Positions 10,087-20,669 of a DNA stretch of 44,159 nt are shown piece by piece (position 1 is the first letter of the stretch; each line of letters starts with the position of its first letter). This DNA is from Scleroderma bovista (Eukaryota > Basidiomycota > Agaricomycetes > Boletales > Sclerodermataceae). The position numbers were made by a program, and so were the translations under genes. The stretch spans positions 1-44,159 of the forward strand of contig JAYMGJ010000351.1 of NCBI GenBank assembly GCA_037178675.1, read 5' to 3'. The notes beneath the pieces were generated by a model. That model was not told where the DNA came from and did no database searches. It was given only the letters and a program-made list of their open reading frames with translations.

Positions 10087-11103
10087 TCAGCTGGATACTC
10101 CAGATAGCTGCGAGAGTCCTTCCCACGTAGCACTCTTACTTGCGGTCGACGGGGGTTTGATCTGACCAGGCAAGCCAGATGCTTTCCAAGCCTGAAATCC
10201 ACCGACAATGTCGGTTGCGTTCCACATACCGATCTCATGAAGTGACGCAGCCGCAAGCGACGATGCCCACCCATCCTCGCAGTAGACGATGATTCGTAGA
10301 TCGTATCTATCCGCAATCGCCAGACACGTTTCGCACCGGGGGTCAAACCGCCACTCTAGCACATTGCGTTCGATAATGAGCGATCCATGTATGCCGCCGG
10401 AGCGCGTGCGCTCTGCAGCCGAGCGAATGTCCACAAGAAAAGCGGGGGTAGGATATGTTGGATCGTGAAGGATCCCCCAGGCCTCTTGCGGCGTGACTCG
10501 CTGGAGCCTCGCCCTGGCCGCCTCGACGAGTTGTGAGATGCTGCGGGAGCCCGGGGGCGGAACCAGTCTGTCGAGGGGCGCGCGAACCGACTTGTACAGC
10601 ACATCCCATAATGCGGCGTTGTCGTAGGACGATGCACCGATGTCTTGGATAGCTGCTGATAAGAGATTGCCATCGTTCGTGACCGACACGAGGCGGCCGA
10701 GGAACTTTGAGCTGGCGAGGAGGACGGCGCTTTGGACGTCGTCGTTGTCACTGCCGGTGATGACGAGGGTGTTGGCGTTCGTGAGAGATGAGGGAGATGG
10801 GGCGCCGGTGGTAGCGAGGGCAAAGAGATGGCGGGGGGATACGCGCAAGCGAATAATGTTTGCGACATGGCGGAGGAAGCTATCGTCGTCCTTCTTGGAG
10901 AAGGTGAAGTAGACAGATATTTTGACACCGTTGATGTCCTTGGCTTTCATGATGGCACGGACTGCAATACCATGGGCAACTTCATCACGGACGCTGTCCA
11001 GTGTGCGTAGGGAAATGGTCGATACATCCAAAGACGATCGTAGCGCGACTCGACCATTATCCGAGTGTTGGCTATCGGATGATGGCTCAGAGGATGGCCG
11101 CAT
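10087..11103 (-). CDS. Rhodanese-domain protein with unassigned N-terminal half
   Basis: Single open frame of 338 codons from the ATG at 11103-11101; upstream in-frame codons include only a GTG. The C-terminal third (about residues 195-325) is a rhodanese-like fold: FLVDIRSAAERTRSGGI, then VYCEDGWASSLAAASL with the candidate catalytic cysteine in the loop, then DIVGGFQAWKASGLPG. The first 190 residues match nothing I can name. They contain FALATTG and NTLVITGSDNDDVQSA, suggestive of alternating alpha/beta structure. Rhodaneses move sulfane sulfur or serve as regulatory or binding domains; which applies here is unknown. It converges with the lectin-like gene (gap about 195 bp) and lies downstream of the 7TM gene on the same strand. 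Confidence 0.8.
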   Translation of the reverse strand: MRPSSEPSSDSQHSDNGRVALRSSLDVSTISLRTLDSVRDEVAHGIAVRAIMKAKDINGVKISVYFTFSKKDDDSFLRHVANIIRLRVSPRHLFALATTGAPSPSSLTNANTLVITGSDNDDVQSAVLLASSKFLGRLVSVTNDGNLLSAAIQDIGASSYDNAALWDVLYKSVRAPLDRLVPPPGSRSISQLVEAARARLQRVTPQEAWGILHDPTYPTPAFLVDIRSAAERTRSGGIHGSLIIERNVLEWRFDPRCETCLAIADRYDLRIIVYCEDGWASSLAAASLHEIGMWNATDIVGGFQAWKASGLPGQIKPPSTASKSATWEGLSQLSGVSS

Positions 11104-11279
11104 ATGTGTCCCAAAATCTAAGCGCACTACGTATCGAATGGCGGAAATGCAATGTTGTTTGAAGGCGGAACGGAAACAAGACTAAATTGGAAAATGACGT
11201 TGAGCTGACGTCAAGACATCGATTACATACTAGGAACTTGAATAGATAAGGCGTAATCCATAAGCTTATTGGACTACCG

Positions 11280-12521
11280 TCATCTACCAAGTACCCTCTC
11301 GTCCACATTCCGGAGTGCGCCATTGTTATTTTCGGGACTTGTCCAGCTGGACAAACTTGTTGCGGCCTTCCAGGTGTCGAGCTCGCCAAGAGTACGGGGA
11401 CTGTGTGGGCTCATCTTTTGCGGGTCAATCTTCATAGGTTGCTCATTATGATTAAGAGCCTCCGCATCTCCCTTGCGTTCCTTTCCTACCCACACAGTCG
11501 CGAACACGACGCCGAACACGGTCACCATCGTGTTGACAAGGACGATGTCGTTTACTATCTTAGTACTGACGCCGTTATAAATGACGACCAGCTGTGCGAT
11601 GGAGAAGAGGGTAGGAATGACGAAATTCGAGACGGCAATGCGTGATATCATGCGCATGCGTTTCGCGAAGGTCGCTATTTGACGCGTGAAACAGAGCTAT
11701 GGAAATTGGCATTGGGACTCACATCGCGTAGGGCGGATATCACTCGTTACGCCTTGCCTGGTTGAAAACTGTTTCCGGACCGTCCAGAGAAACGCGACAG
11801 ATGCATAGCTGAAAAATAATTTGAACACAGGGACGGTGTGAATGGGGATATTCCATACGTATTGTCCACGACCTGTGTTGTCCACTCTATCTTGAGACAA
11901 GGAGTGGTAGACCAAAGAGCAGCCATTTTAACGGCTGCTTGGGGCCCCTGGGCTACGTCTGCCAACAGCTTTGTGAAGATGATGACATTTGTAATGCGGG
12001 CGATTTTCAAGAGAACCGGAAGGGCGGTCAGAAGGGCAAAGCGTGGCAGACCGAGGTGTTGTGGGGGATGTACGGCGACAAGTCGTACCAAGAGAATGAG
12101 ATCCACAAGGATGGACTGGAATATGCCGAGAAGCCCGATTGCAATGTTAACCTAGATAAGGGTGTGAGTTGTGAACAAGGGGGTAACGTCGGGTGTATCG
12201 CACCGACAACGGCCACGGATGGTCTGGGGCAAGAAGCGCATGTATCTTGGAATGGCTCAGTTAGCAGCCAGGAAGGGATAGCACAAGGTTAGCAGCATTT
12301 ACCGCCAGCGAGTCGATGAGAACGCCTGCTATGAAGGCGAGTACGACCACAACCACGTTCAACACGAAGATGGGGGTGCGGCGAGAATGCTTGTTGGAGA
12401 AATAGAACAACGCGATGAAAAGCGGGAGGAGGAGCGTCGTGAAGGTGTGTCCGATCATGATGGAATTCAAGGAGGAGTGGATGAACGCAGGCGTCTCAGC
12501 AACGGCGCGGGTCGAAAGCAT
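11280..12521 (-). CDS. Seven-transmembrane-type fungal membrane protein, multi-exon
   Basis: Hand-built model on the minus strand. Exon 1 is 12521-12303 (two hydrophobic helices: TLLLPLFIALFYFS and VLNVVVVVLAFIAGVLI). An unresolved exon lies between 12302 and 12152. Then come exon 12151-11859 (VNIAIGLLGIFQSILVDLIL and KIARITNVIIFTKLLADV), exon 11808-11723, and exon 11674-11280 (IPTLFSIAQLVVIYNGV and TMVTVFGVVFATVWVG). Donors and acceptors are GT-AG with matching phases, and the tail is cytoplasmic and polar. The pattern resembles orphan serpentine membrane proteins common in agaricomycetes; the ligand is unknown. Exon 2 cannot be joined cleanly in any frame, so a broken gene is possible. It is divergent from GPI13, sharing a promoter region of about 220 bp. 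Confidence 0.65.
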
Positions 12522-12740
12522 GGTGGACGAGACGAAGACATATGTCGCGAGTGATCTTCATGATATAGCAGAATGGCGGTGATATGCGGGTCAATGAACG
12601 GACGAGATTGCGGGGTTGTCTTGATGGTGGTTGTCATCCTGGCGACTTGCTGTGCGTAGATGAATTGATGGCCCAAACTGAAATGAAATGAACTATTAGA
12701 AGATCAAGGAGTGCGGGTCACGTGCCAGCGTGTCTTGTCC

Positions 12741-15700
12741 ATGGTCCCCACAGCGCTGCGTCTGTTTCTGTGGCTGCTCTTGGTCCACATCGCTGGTGTC
12801 TACCTCTTCACCAAGGGATTTCTTCTGAGCCGTCTCGCACTCCAGAACCGCGCTGCCTGCCTCGAAGAACCGTGCGCTCAGCTTGCCACTCACAAACGCG
12901 CAGTGATCGTCATCATCGACGCGTTGCGCTTTGACTTCATATCAAACCATCCACCACAACCGTCGTCGTTGCACCACCACCATATCCTAACTCTTCCCCA
13001 AGAACTCACTGCTGCTCATCCACACCATTCTTTCACCTTCAATGCTTACGCCGACCCCCCAACAACCACGCTCCAGCGCATTAAAGGACTCACTACTGGT
13101 TCCCTCCCGACATTCGTCGACATCGGCGAGAGCTTCGGAGGTTCAGCCATAGTCGAGGACTCCCTTCTTTACCAAATAGATCACACCGGTCGTAAGGTCG
13201 GTTCCGTTGCTTGCGATTCACGCCCCACTCATACCCAATCCTCAACGCAAGGTCGCCTTTGTGGGTGATGATACGTGGCTTTCCCTATTCCCGACTTTTC
13301 TCGGTCACAATATGTCGTATCCGTTTGACTCCTTCGATGTCGAGGACCTTCACACTGTAGACGAAGGTGTCATCGCCCATTTACTGCCCCTGATGGAGAA
13401 AAATTCAGATGATTGGGGCCTTGCCATTGGTCATGGTTTAGGTGTCGACCACGCAGGCCACCGTGTGGGGCCCGACCACCCTGTCATGAAGGCAAAACTA
13501 CACCAGATGAATGATTTCTTGACTGACCTCGTAAGCGTCATTGACGAAGATACTTTGTTGGTGGTACTCGGCGATCACGGCATGGACCACGCGGGTAATC
13601 ATGGTGGAGATAGCGTTCTCGAAACCTCGTCCGCCGTTTGGATCTACAGCAAGGGTGCACCGCTTTCTGGCTCATCAACTCCGTTGCCAGCCGACATAAC
13701 ACCCTACACGACTTTCCCGGGGGCACCAGTGCCTCATCGTTTTATCCAGCAAATTGATCTTGTTCCCACAATTTCGCTTCTCCTTGGCCTCCCAATCCCG
13801 TTCAATAACCTAGGAAGCATTGTTCCAGAACTCTTTCATCGTGATGTCGACGCCTCGGATCTGACGACTGCTCTTGAACTTAACGCCAATCAAATTAAAC
13901 GATACCTGGATGCCTACCGGACGAGCTCTTCTGGCCAAGAGCTGGACGCCGCTTGGCCAGCATTATCGGCTGGCTGGCAAGATTCACAAGTGACGCCCGC
14001 TGACAGCCGATTTTCTACTCTTGCCGCTTTCAATCGCCTCGCACTATCCACATGTCGGTCTCTCTGGGCGCAGTTCAGTCTTACACTCATTGGTATCGGT
14101 CTCACTGTTATTCTGCTGAGCATCATTGCCTCCTACTCTACCTACAGCTTTCTTGCGAACCCTGCAGAGCGCTGGGAAGAAACCTTGGACAATAACCTGC
14201 GCACTTGCTTCCGATTTGGCGCTGTGGGTCTGGTTGCTGGAGCATTTGTCCATCCGATCCTTCGAATCTATGTCGAGGGGGTCTACTTCCACCATGCAGT
14301 TATCTTTGGAGGTGCTGCCGCGTCGTCGTTGGCCCTCATATTTACCTCCCGGCCCAAAATCAACGGTAACACCCTGAAATTCGTCCCCATCTCTCTCGTC
14401 CTCCACGGCCTGTGTTTCACTTCGAATTCTTTTACCATGTGGGAAGACCATATCGTCGAGTTCCTATGTGTTACCTCTCTCGTTCCTCGGGTCCTTCTTG
14501 GGTTCACCGCTCCTACATCACATCTACGATACCGCATCCTCGGCTTCTCGGCATTATTCTCTGTATGTGTCCGGCTGATGAAGTTGAGCACTGTCTGCAG
14601 GGAGGAGCAGCGTCCCTTTTGCGCCGTCACGTTTTATTCCTCATCTACTTCCTCAGCTCCTCCAGTGATGTCACTGCTTCTCGCGCCAATATCGGCAGTC
14701 GCAGTTCCCTATTTCATCCGCCATATTTTGGCTCTTTCAAAGTCGGACCGAGGATTGGCAGGTATATTCCTGCCGTGGACATTCTCCTTGGCTTTTTTGA
14801 CCGGTACGGCGTTCTGGTTGCTAGAGAGGATTCAGTCAGCGGAGTATTTTGGAAATGAGATCAATGGGTGGCTCCGCTTTCTACGAACGGTGTTGTCAAC
14901 CCTTACTATGATCATCATGGTATTTGGAGGCGTTGCTTTTTGGTGGATGATGCCTGTGTGTCTCGACATACGGAGAGAAACAGACGAAGGCTCGGTTTCG
15001 AGTGCAAGCGCGAAAAATCGGGTCACCGTGCTCGGGTTTGCGAACGCGTTCGGCTCGCCTTACCTTATCTTCTGGCTGATCTTCCTCAGCGTGACCTGGC
15101 TCTGCACTCAACTTACTGGGCAAATTGTTTTGGGATTAGCAACAGTCGCATTACTAGCCCATCTCGAGCTCATCGACAGCATCCGAGACGTCCAGAGTCT
15201 AAACGACGCTCTCTCTTCTGCCAAGCCCTCCAACGCATCAGACCACGCGCCACAACGACAAGTCTCGTTCTCCGAGATCGCACCTCTTGCACTACTGGCC
15301 ATCCAAACATTCCACGGTACAGGCCACCAGCCCACGATCCCCTCGCTCCAGTGGAAAACCGCCTTCATACTCACATCGACCGTCACCTTCCCATATTCCC
15401 AGCTCACCGTCCTCATCAACACGCTCGGCCCGCACTTCCTACTAGCAGGCCTCGCATCCCCGCTGCTCGCGCTGTGGAACCTGCCGCCGGTTCCGTCTCC
15501 TCCGCGTGGACCCATGCCGTCCGTGCTGCGCGCGGGGCTCGGTGTCGTTTTGTATTTCAGCGTGGTGCTTTTTGGGAGTGCGGTGTGTGCGGCGGGGTTT
15601 AGGCGACATTTGATGGTGTGGAAGATATTTGCGCCGCGGTATATGTTTGCTGCGCTGGAGGTTGTTGCTGTGGATGTGGGTGTGGTGGTGGGTGTTGGTG

Positions 15701-15759
15701 TTGGCGTGTGGAGGGTGCGAGAGCGGATAGGGAGGATATTCGGTGGTGTGGTGGCTTGA
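12741..15759 (+). CDS. GPI13: GPI ethanolamine phosphate transferase 3 (PIG-O family)
   Basis: Exons 12741-13196 and 13252-15759 (intron 13197-13251, 55 bp) give 987 residues, the usual size of Gpi13. An N-terminal membrane anchor (LFLWLLLVHIAGVYLF) precedes a lumenal alkaline-phosphatase-superfamily domain. Metal-site motifs are IDALRFDF (about residues 59-66), VGDDTWLSLFP just after the intron, GHGLGVDHAGHRVGPDHP and LGDHGMDHAGNHGGD. About a dozen hydrophobic helices follow. The family adds phosphoethanolamine to the third mannose of the GPI anchor in the ER, the step that allows attachment to protein. RLMKLSTVCREEQ is typical of PIG-O. The C-terminus has a Val/Gly-rich run. The start is the first in-frame ATG before the anchor; an upstream GTG was ignored. 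Confidence 0.93.
13197..13251 (+). other. Intron of GPI13
   Basis: Starts gtcggt and ends aacgcaag. Removing its 55 bp joins ...HTGRK to VAFVGDDTW in phase 0 and bridges the two open frames. Confidence 0.85.
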
Positions 15760-15888
15760 GGGATGGGACGTGATTAGATGTATATACACACGCACGTCTG
15801 GGTGAATGTCGGTATTATTGTCTTAAGTAATTCATGAGGACAGACTGGGTAAAGAGACAGATCAAGAGAACCAGTAACAACTTAGTCC

Positions 15889-16891
15889 TCATCCCTGCTT
15901 GCTTCCTTTGTCCGAGTTAGATGGAAACAGGTTTCCCTCTTCTCGTTCAGGCTCCTCGGGTTCGCGGTGTTCCAGGGGGATATCATAAAATTGGGTGTTC
16001 CCCTGAGCGCAATCTACAGCGAGTTGCAGTGCTTGGAGGAAATAATCCATGATGCGTGGAAGGAAACGTGCGTACTAATCCCGGGGGTCCCGGAAAGCCA
16101 GGGGAGCCTCGTCCGCTTGCAGAGGGACTATAAGGTGCTGCAGCCGCTCGGGGGGTTGTATGTAATCGGGGAACAGCGACCAAAAGGCTTTACCTTGTGC
16201 GGCTGGGAGCGCTATTCCATCACGCCTCACCGACGTAGAAGTACTACATGACCCAGACCCGGATCCACACCACAATGACTCGAGGTCGTGAACAGTGGTT
16301 GAATGTGTAATGGTGGTTTCGGAGGTTCACTCGATTGAAGCTATTGCAGAATAACCATTGTCTAGATCGTCGTTGACATCCCCATAATAATGATCATTGT
16401 CGATGTGAAAGATGTAACCGTGCGATTCCACTTTCGCAGGCCACGAAATAGTCAGTGCCCTGTAAACAATATCGCCATCAAGCAGGTTTTAAAACTCACC
16501 GTGCAAGAATCCTTATCGGAATCCAGTGGTTTCGTATATTCTACATAGGTCAGCAAGTTTCACCAATCCCCTTATTCGCATGAGATTTCCGGGACTACTA
16601 ATGTCGTGGTGAACCCAATCGCTGCTGTGGAATAACTGAAGTACTATAAAATCGGTTAGTAGACGGACAGCCTTGTGACGACCTCGCATTCAAACCTTTG
16701 AGCACATCCACTGAGTAACATTTGCATGACACCACGGAGATCACAAACCGCAAATAGCGTCTCGCAGACCTCTTTGAACACGATGCGTGTGTGGATCTTA
16801 TGGGAGATTTTGAAGTCGGAAACCGGGGGCACTGTCGTGTGAGTCGGCGTAGTTCATTCGAGAGGCATGTCTGCGTTTGGAGGTTCTTCAC
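15889..16891 (-). pseudogene. FunK1-type fungal protein kinase relic
   Basis: Pieces of a kinase C-lobe occur in order on the minus strand. These are TRIVFKEVCETLF, WVHHDISS..GNLM (catalytic loop, usually VHRDIS-GN), GLVKLADL (DFG equivalent), GTDYFVA after an intron with gtgagt and tttacag ends, then VHDLESLW, the hallmark of the FunK1 family. The end, GKAFWSLFPDYIQ and MDYFLQALQLAVD, runs to a stop at 15889-15891. Frames shift after LADL (about 4 extra bases), after YFVA (1 base) and after ESLW, and a stop interrupts the last helix region. The N-lobe is absent. I read it as a truncated, decayed copy; an unusual intron pattern is the alternative. Confidence 0.65.
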
Positions 16892-18360
16892 ACATGGGAA
16901 ATTTCAATATTTTGACGTCCGCAGAAGTTAATTCCGAAGCCAAATGCAGAATATTATGTTCTGATATACAATTATCTGTTTTGTATAATTTTATATTTAG
17001 ATGTACCTCAGAATGTTCACCAAAATATTTACTTATGTGAACAATTAGATCTTTGTCAAAATGGAAAAGACAATTATATATTTGGTTACCATCAAAATTC
17101 TTGCCACTATATTATATTCTGTGGGAGATTTGACAACCAACAAAAAATTATATTTCAACAGGTATGTCAGAATATTATATTTCATGGGTTATTTTGATGG
17201 CTGTCAAAACATAATATTTGGTCAAGCTCAAAATCAATAGTGTGAATAATATATTTTGATTCTCAGTCAAATTTATCACCCATTGAGCGTCCATTCAATG
17301 CCTGCTCACAGACCGCTAAATGCCCACTAACCGCCCACTTAGTGTCTTCGGTAGTCGATCACAGCCACACAGATGTAGAATGATTGTAATATGATTGTAA
17401 TTTGTTTGCATGCACACTACCTATCAACCTGGTTCTCCCTCATCTCCCTCACCTCCCTCACCAGAATTTCCCAGCTTTTCAAAACAGAAACCATGATTAA
17501 CCCACAAAGGGCGACGAGTATGAGGCGGAAGAGGGAATTGGAGGGGAGAAGTTGGGCTGCCATATCAATGGCAGCTGCAAAAATGAGCTTGACCACTGCT
17601 TCGGCGCCGAATAGGACGAGCCTCTATGGTTGTATCAAGCACCTACTTGGGTCATAGATAGCGCAGATGGAGATGGACATTGTGGCCGGTGGCGCTCTTC
17701 GAGTGGGCGGGGGGGAAGCTATAGTACTATCAAATGTATTCACTGGCACTATGGGGCACTCAGTGCTCACCTTTCTTCTTTGCTGCATGTTGCTGTTCTT
17801 TGACTCGTGCTGGAAGTCATCGCAAGTTGCAATTTAAGATCTTGAAGACAAGGATTTGTAGTGATGGCGATGGCCTAGTTGTCGCTAGGGTGACCCGATG
17901 ATAAGCGAACCCTTGTGATTTAATACCGCAAAGCAAGGTAATTAGGTGTGACAGAATTCGCAATTCAGATATAATTGAGTTACAGACCCTCCAGACAATA
18001 ACCAGGGGCCAGGGGCCAAAACGACGAAAAGATCACCGGTGCATCGTTAAAGCGCAGTAGACCTGACAATTGGCAGACCTGGAAATAACGCAATTAATTA
18101 ATGATGTAAGATTACCATACCAAAACTTCAATTGTTATAAGGCGAAACAAAAGGGAGTCGACTGGAAACAAAAAGGCGGAATATGATCGAAATGTTAATA
18201 AGTCCTTCTCACCATTTTGGATTTGTATCACATACCATGCCCACCTCCAAGTCCCATCCAGTTCCCACATTTTACGATGCCAATGAACCACTGCTATTAT
18301 CCATGTTGTCTTCACAGATGGAAATATGCTACCAGCCTAAAACTCCTGTGTGTATCTGCC
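16892..18360. other. AT-rich intergenic region
   Basis: No gene recognised. Around 16930-17260 the sequence is strongly AT-rich and has recurring short units such as AATATTAT followed by TTCTG or TTTC, and TTTTGA/TCAAAA pairs, possibly a decayed MITE. From 17350 to 18180 no conserved frame is seen. Confidence 0.45.
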
Positions 18361-19111
18361 ATGGAAGAGATAGTTATATCGCAACTTCCAATGGCTGTAC
18401 TACCGACAACCAACACTAGTAGGTCCACCACCAAAATGGTGCGCATGAGTACACCTGGAACAAGTTCAAGAGCAACAACCCCTGGAGAGGTTGTCCCCAC
18501 CACAAAACTTTCGGGAAAAGGAGCAGAGAAATCTGTCACTATCATTGAAAGCCGTAGAGCAAGGTCCGACTCACCCTCATCAACAGAGTCAAGTTTGTCG
18601 TCCCTCAACGAAGAGCAAGAAAGTGACAGAAAGAGAATCCCTAAACCAAGTGGTGAGGTGGGGCGGCCGGGGAGGGGTGGCTACAATTGGGAGGATCAAC
18701 TGGGCTGGGGAAAAGATGGCTGCAAAATTAAAGGTAATTTTCAGTTGTCTGGTGGAGTGCGTAGCATTTAAGATGGTTTGCTGTGACAGCGTTTCATAAA
18801 GAAAGAGGTGGGTAAATATTTAGACCCAACCAAATGCCGAAGCCTGCAAGACCGTAAGGCATTGGAAACCATAAACAAAATGGTAAGCAGTAGTGAGAGC
18901 TGGATAGTTATGCCAACTCACCCAGACGAACTAGGCCATAGCTCAATTTCCCGACCTTGATGACTTCGAAGACTGCTGGCCAGTTCAGGACCTGGTACTA
19001 TTGCAATTAAAGTATACATCCTCCAAGGCTTGGCAGAAACAAAGGGCTAGGACCACTCCACCCACTTCCCCCTCACAGATTGCAAAAAGTACAAGAAGCC
19101 GAAGCCGGTAG
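18361..19111 (+). CDS. Unnamed basidiomycete-family protein (GRPGRGGYNWEDQLGW type), probable frameshift
   Basis: Exons 18361-18733, 18790-18882 and 18935-19111; introns of 56 and 52 bp have gtaatt/gacag and gtaagc/ctag ends. Exon 1 encodes a Ser/Thr-rich N-terminus and then PSGEVGRPGRGGYNWEDQLGW. Exon 2 gives RFIKKEVGKYLDPTKC and exon 3 gives FPDLDDFEDCWPVQDLVLLQLKYTSSK. The combination is one I recall from many uncharacterised agaricomycete proteins; no function is known to me. The frame needed for exons 2-3 (EKMAAKLK before the first intron) is shifted by one base from the N-terminal frame at the GGGGAAAA run near 18706-18713, so this copy is probably inactivated or carries a sequencing indel. 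Confidence 0.55.
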
Positions 19112-20669
19112 ATATCTGTATCGACGAACAATGAACAATATTAGTACTTTGGTGTAGAAAGTGAAGCAAAGCTTACACCGAATTGTATGTTTAGATATAC
19201 TACTATTACATTCTTTATGGGCACAAATTAGATTGACTACAAGTCATACAACAGGACAAGCCTGGCAGATCACCCTGCATCGTCCCCCCCGACCATTGGA
19301 GTTCCCTACGAATGATGAGGAAAAGTGACACGTAAGGGGGTAAACAAACTTCTCAGTTTGGGGCCCGAAACTAGTGGCCACTTCATTTATGCACAATAAG
19401 AATGGTGGGTTGCGTCACATGGTTACTCATAGCACCAAAAGGCCGGCGGATCTCGACGAACACTTGTGACAACGGTGTCAAATTCTTGGCATCAATTAAT
19501 TAGTGGCTACGGTTGTGATGCACTTACCAACAAATGCATCCAACACAATAAGAACGGAGGTATTGTACTCGGATCACGAAATGCGAGACTCTACGGCACA
19601 CGTTAGATCGACTACGAAACACATAAAATTCAATGTCACTTACACGTCACCTGCAACGCAAGCCCCAATTGTGGCCCATCATTCAATGATATAGGAATTC
19701 GTAGTCCTTTGGGCGACTTCATATTTTTGGTCTTTGTTATGGAATACTATCATTCCAGTTACAATCTGTAGTATAACTAACGAACACAATTATAATTGCA
19801 GGTGTACTATTGTGGAGAGATGGAAGAAGCAGAAGAAAGTGTCATGTAAAAACAGCAGCCTTATAAACTGAATGACGGCAAGTCTGCACGTGACTTGGGC
19901 CCGAGTTTCCACAGCACAGGCTTGTCCACAATGCAGACTTTGAAACACCGTCCAGTTTAAGAAGCCATCAGCTAAGCCAGATTTCCCTTTCTTTCCTACC
20001 ACATCCTTTTCCCTTCTAGTACCGTAGTAGTAATAGTAGTGGTAGTGCAATAGTAGTGGTAGTGCATAGCAAATGCAATAAATTTGAAGTATGCAAAAAG
20101 CACTGCAACCAGCAACCGTAGTTGGCGGTGCTACGGGCACACAAGTTAGATTATATAGTATATATGTACCCGTTGCGAAAGCTATCCCGTGATTCAGATG
20201 GCTCCTGGACTCTGGATCAGTTCACTAGGTATGGGTGCATCTTCTTCGCGCAACTCCTGACGAATCGCACTCTAGGTCAACGCGCTTCCTCCGCATCGGG
20301 CTAATATTTGTCGGTGGGCCAAAATTTCCAACCGTAAACTAACGGTAATATTTCATTAGCTACTTAAATCCGAATCCATGATACAAATATATCGGTAATA
20401 GATAATAGAACAATTAGCGTATCTTTATTGGTAAGGAACTGTTCTACATAATGATTGAGCTGTTAATTGATGGCATCACTCCAGGTCTGCTAATTGTCGG
20501 GCCAACTGTGCTTTACCGTGCACCTATCAATTGTTAATTTTTAACCCGCCCCCACAGTTCGCAACAATTACGCCTTACAATTCTAATTCTTGTCACAGTG
20601 TGGTATGCAGTACATTTATTGAGTGCATTCACGAGACATGAGACATTCTAACCACCTCCACTCCAAACC
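19112..20669. other. Intergenic region without recognisable gene
   Basis: No conserved coding frame found. Two stretches share short motifs (ACAATAAGAA and GATTGACTAC or GATCGACTAC) around 19208-19260 and 19545-19620. A run of TAGTAGTGG-like triplets lies at 20025-20065. Confidence 0.4.

Noticed and set aside
10356..10928. Ser/Pro-rich minus-strand frame inside the rhodanese gene
   Set aside because: Alternative frame of a clear rhodanese-domain coding sequence.
14868..15602. Long plus-strand frame overlapping GPI13
   Set aside because: Lies in another frame of the Gpi13 membrane region, has basic low-complexity content and no motif.
16930..17260. AT-rich block as a possible centromere or replication origin
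   Set aside because: Only 300 bp, no recognised consensus, and a decayed MITE explains the short repeats equally well.
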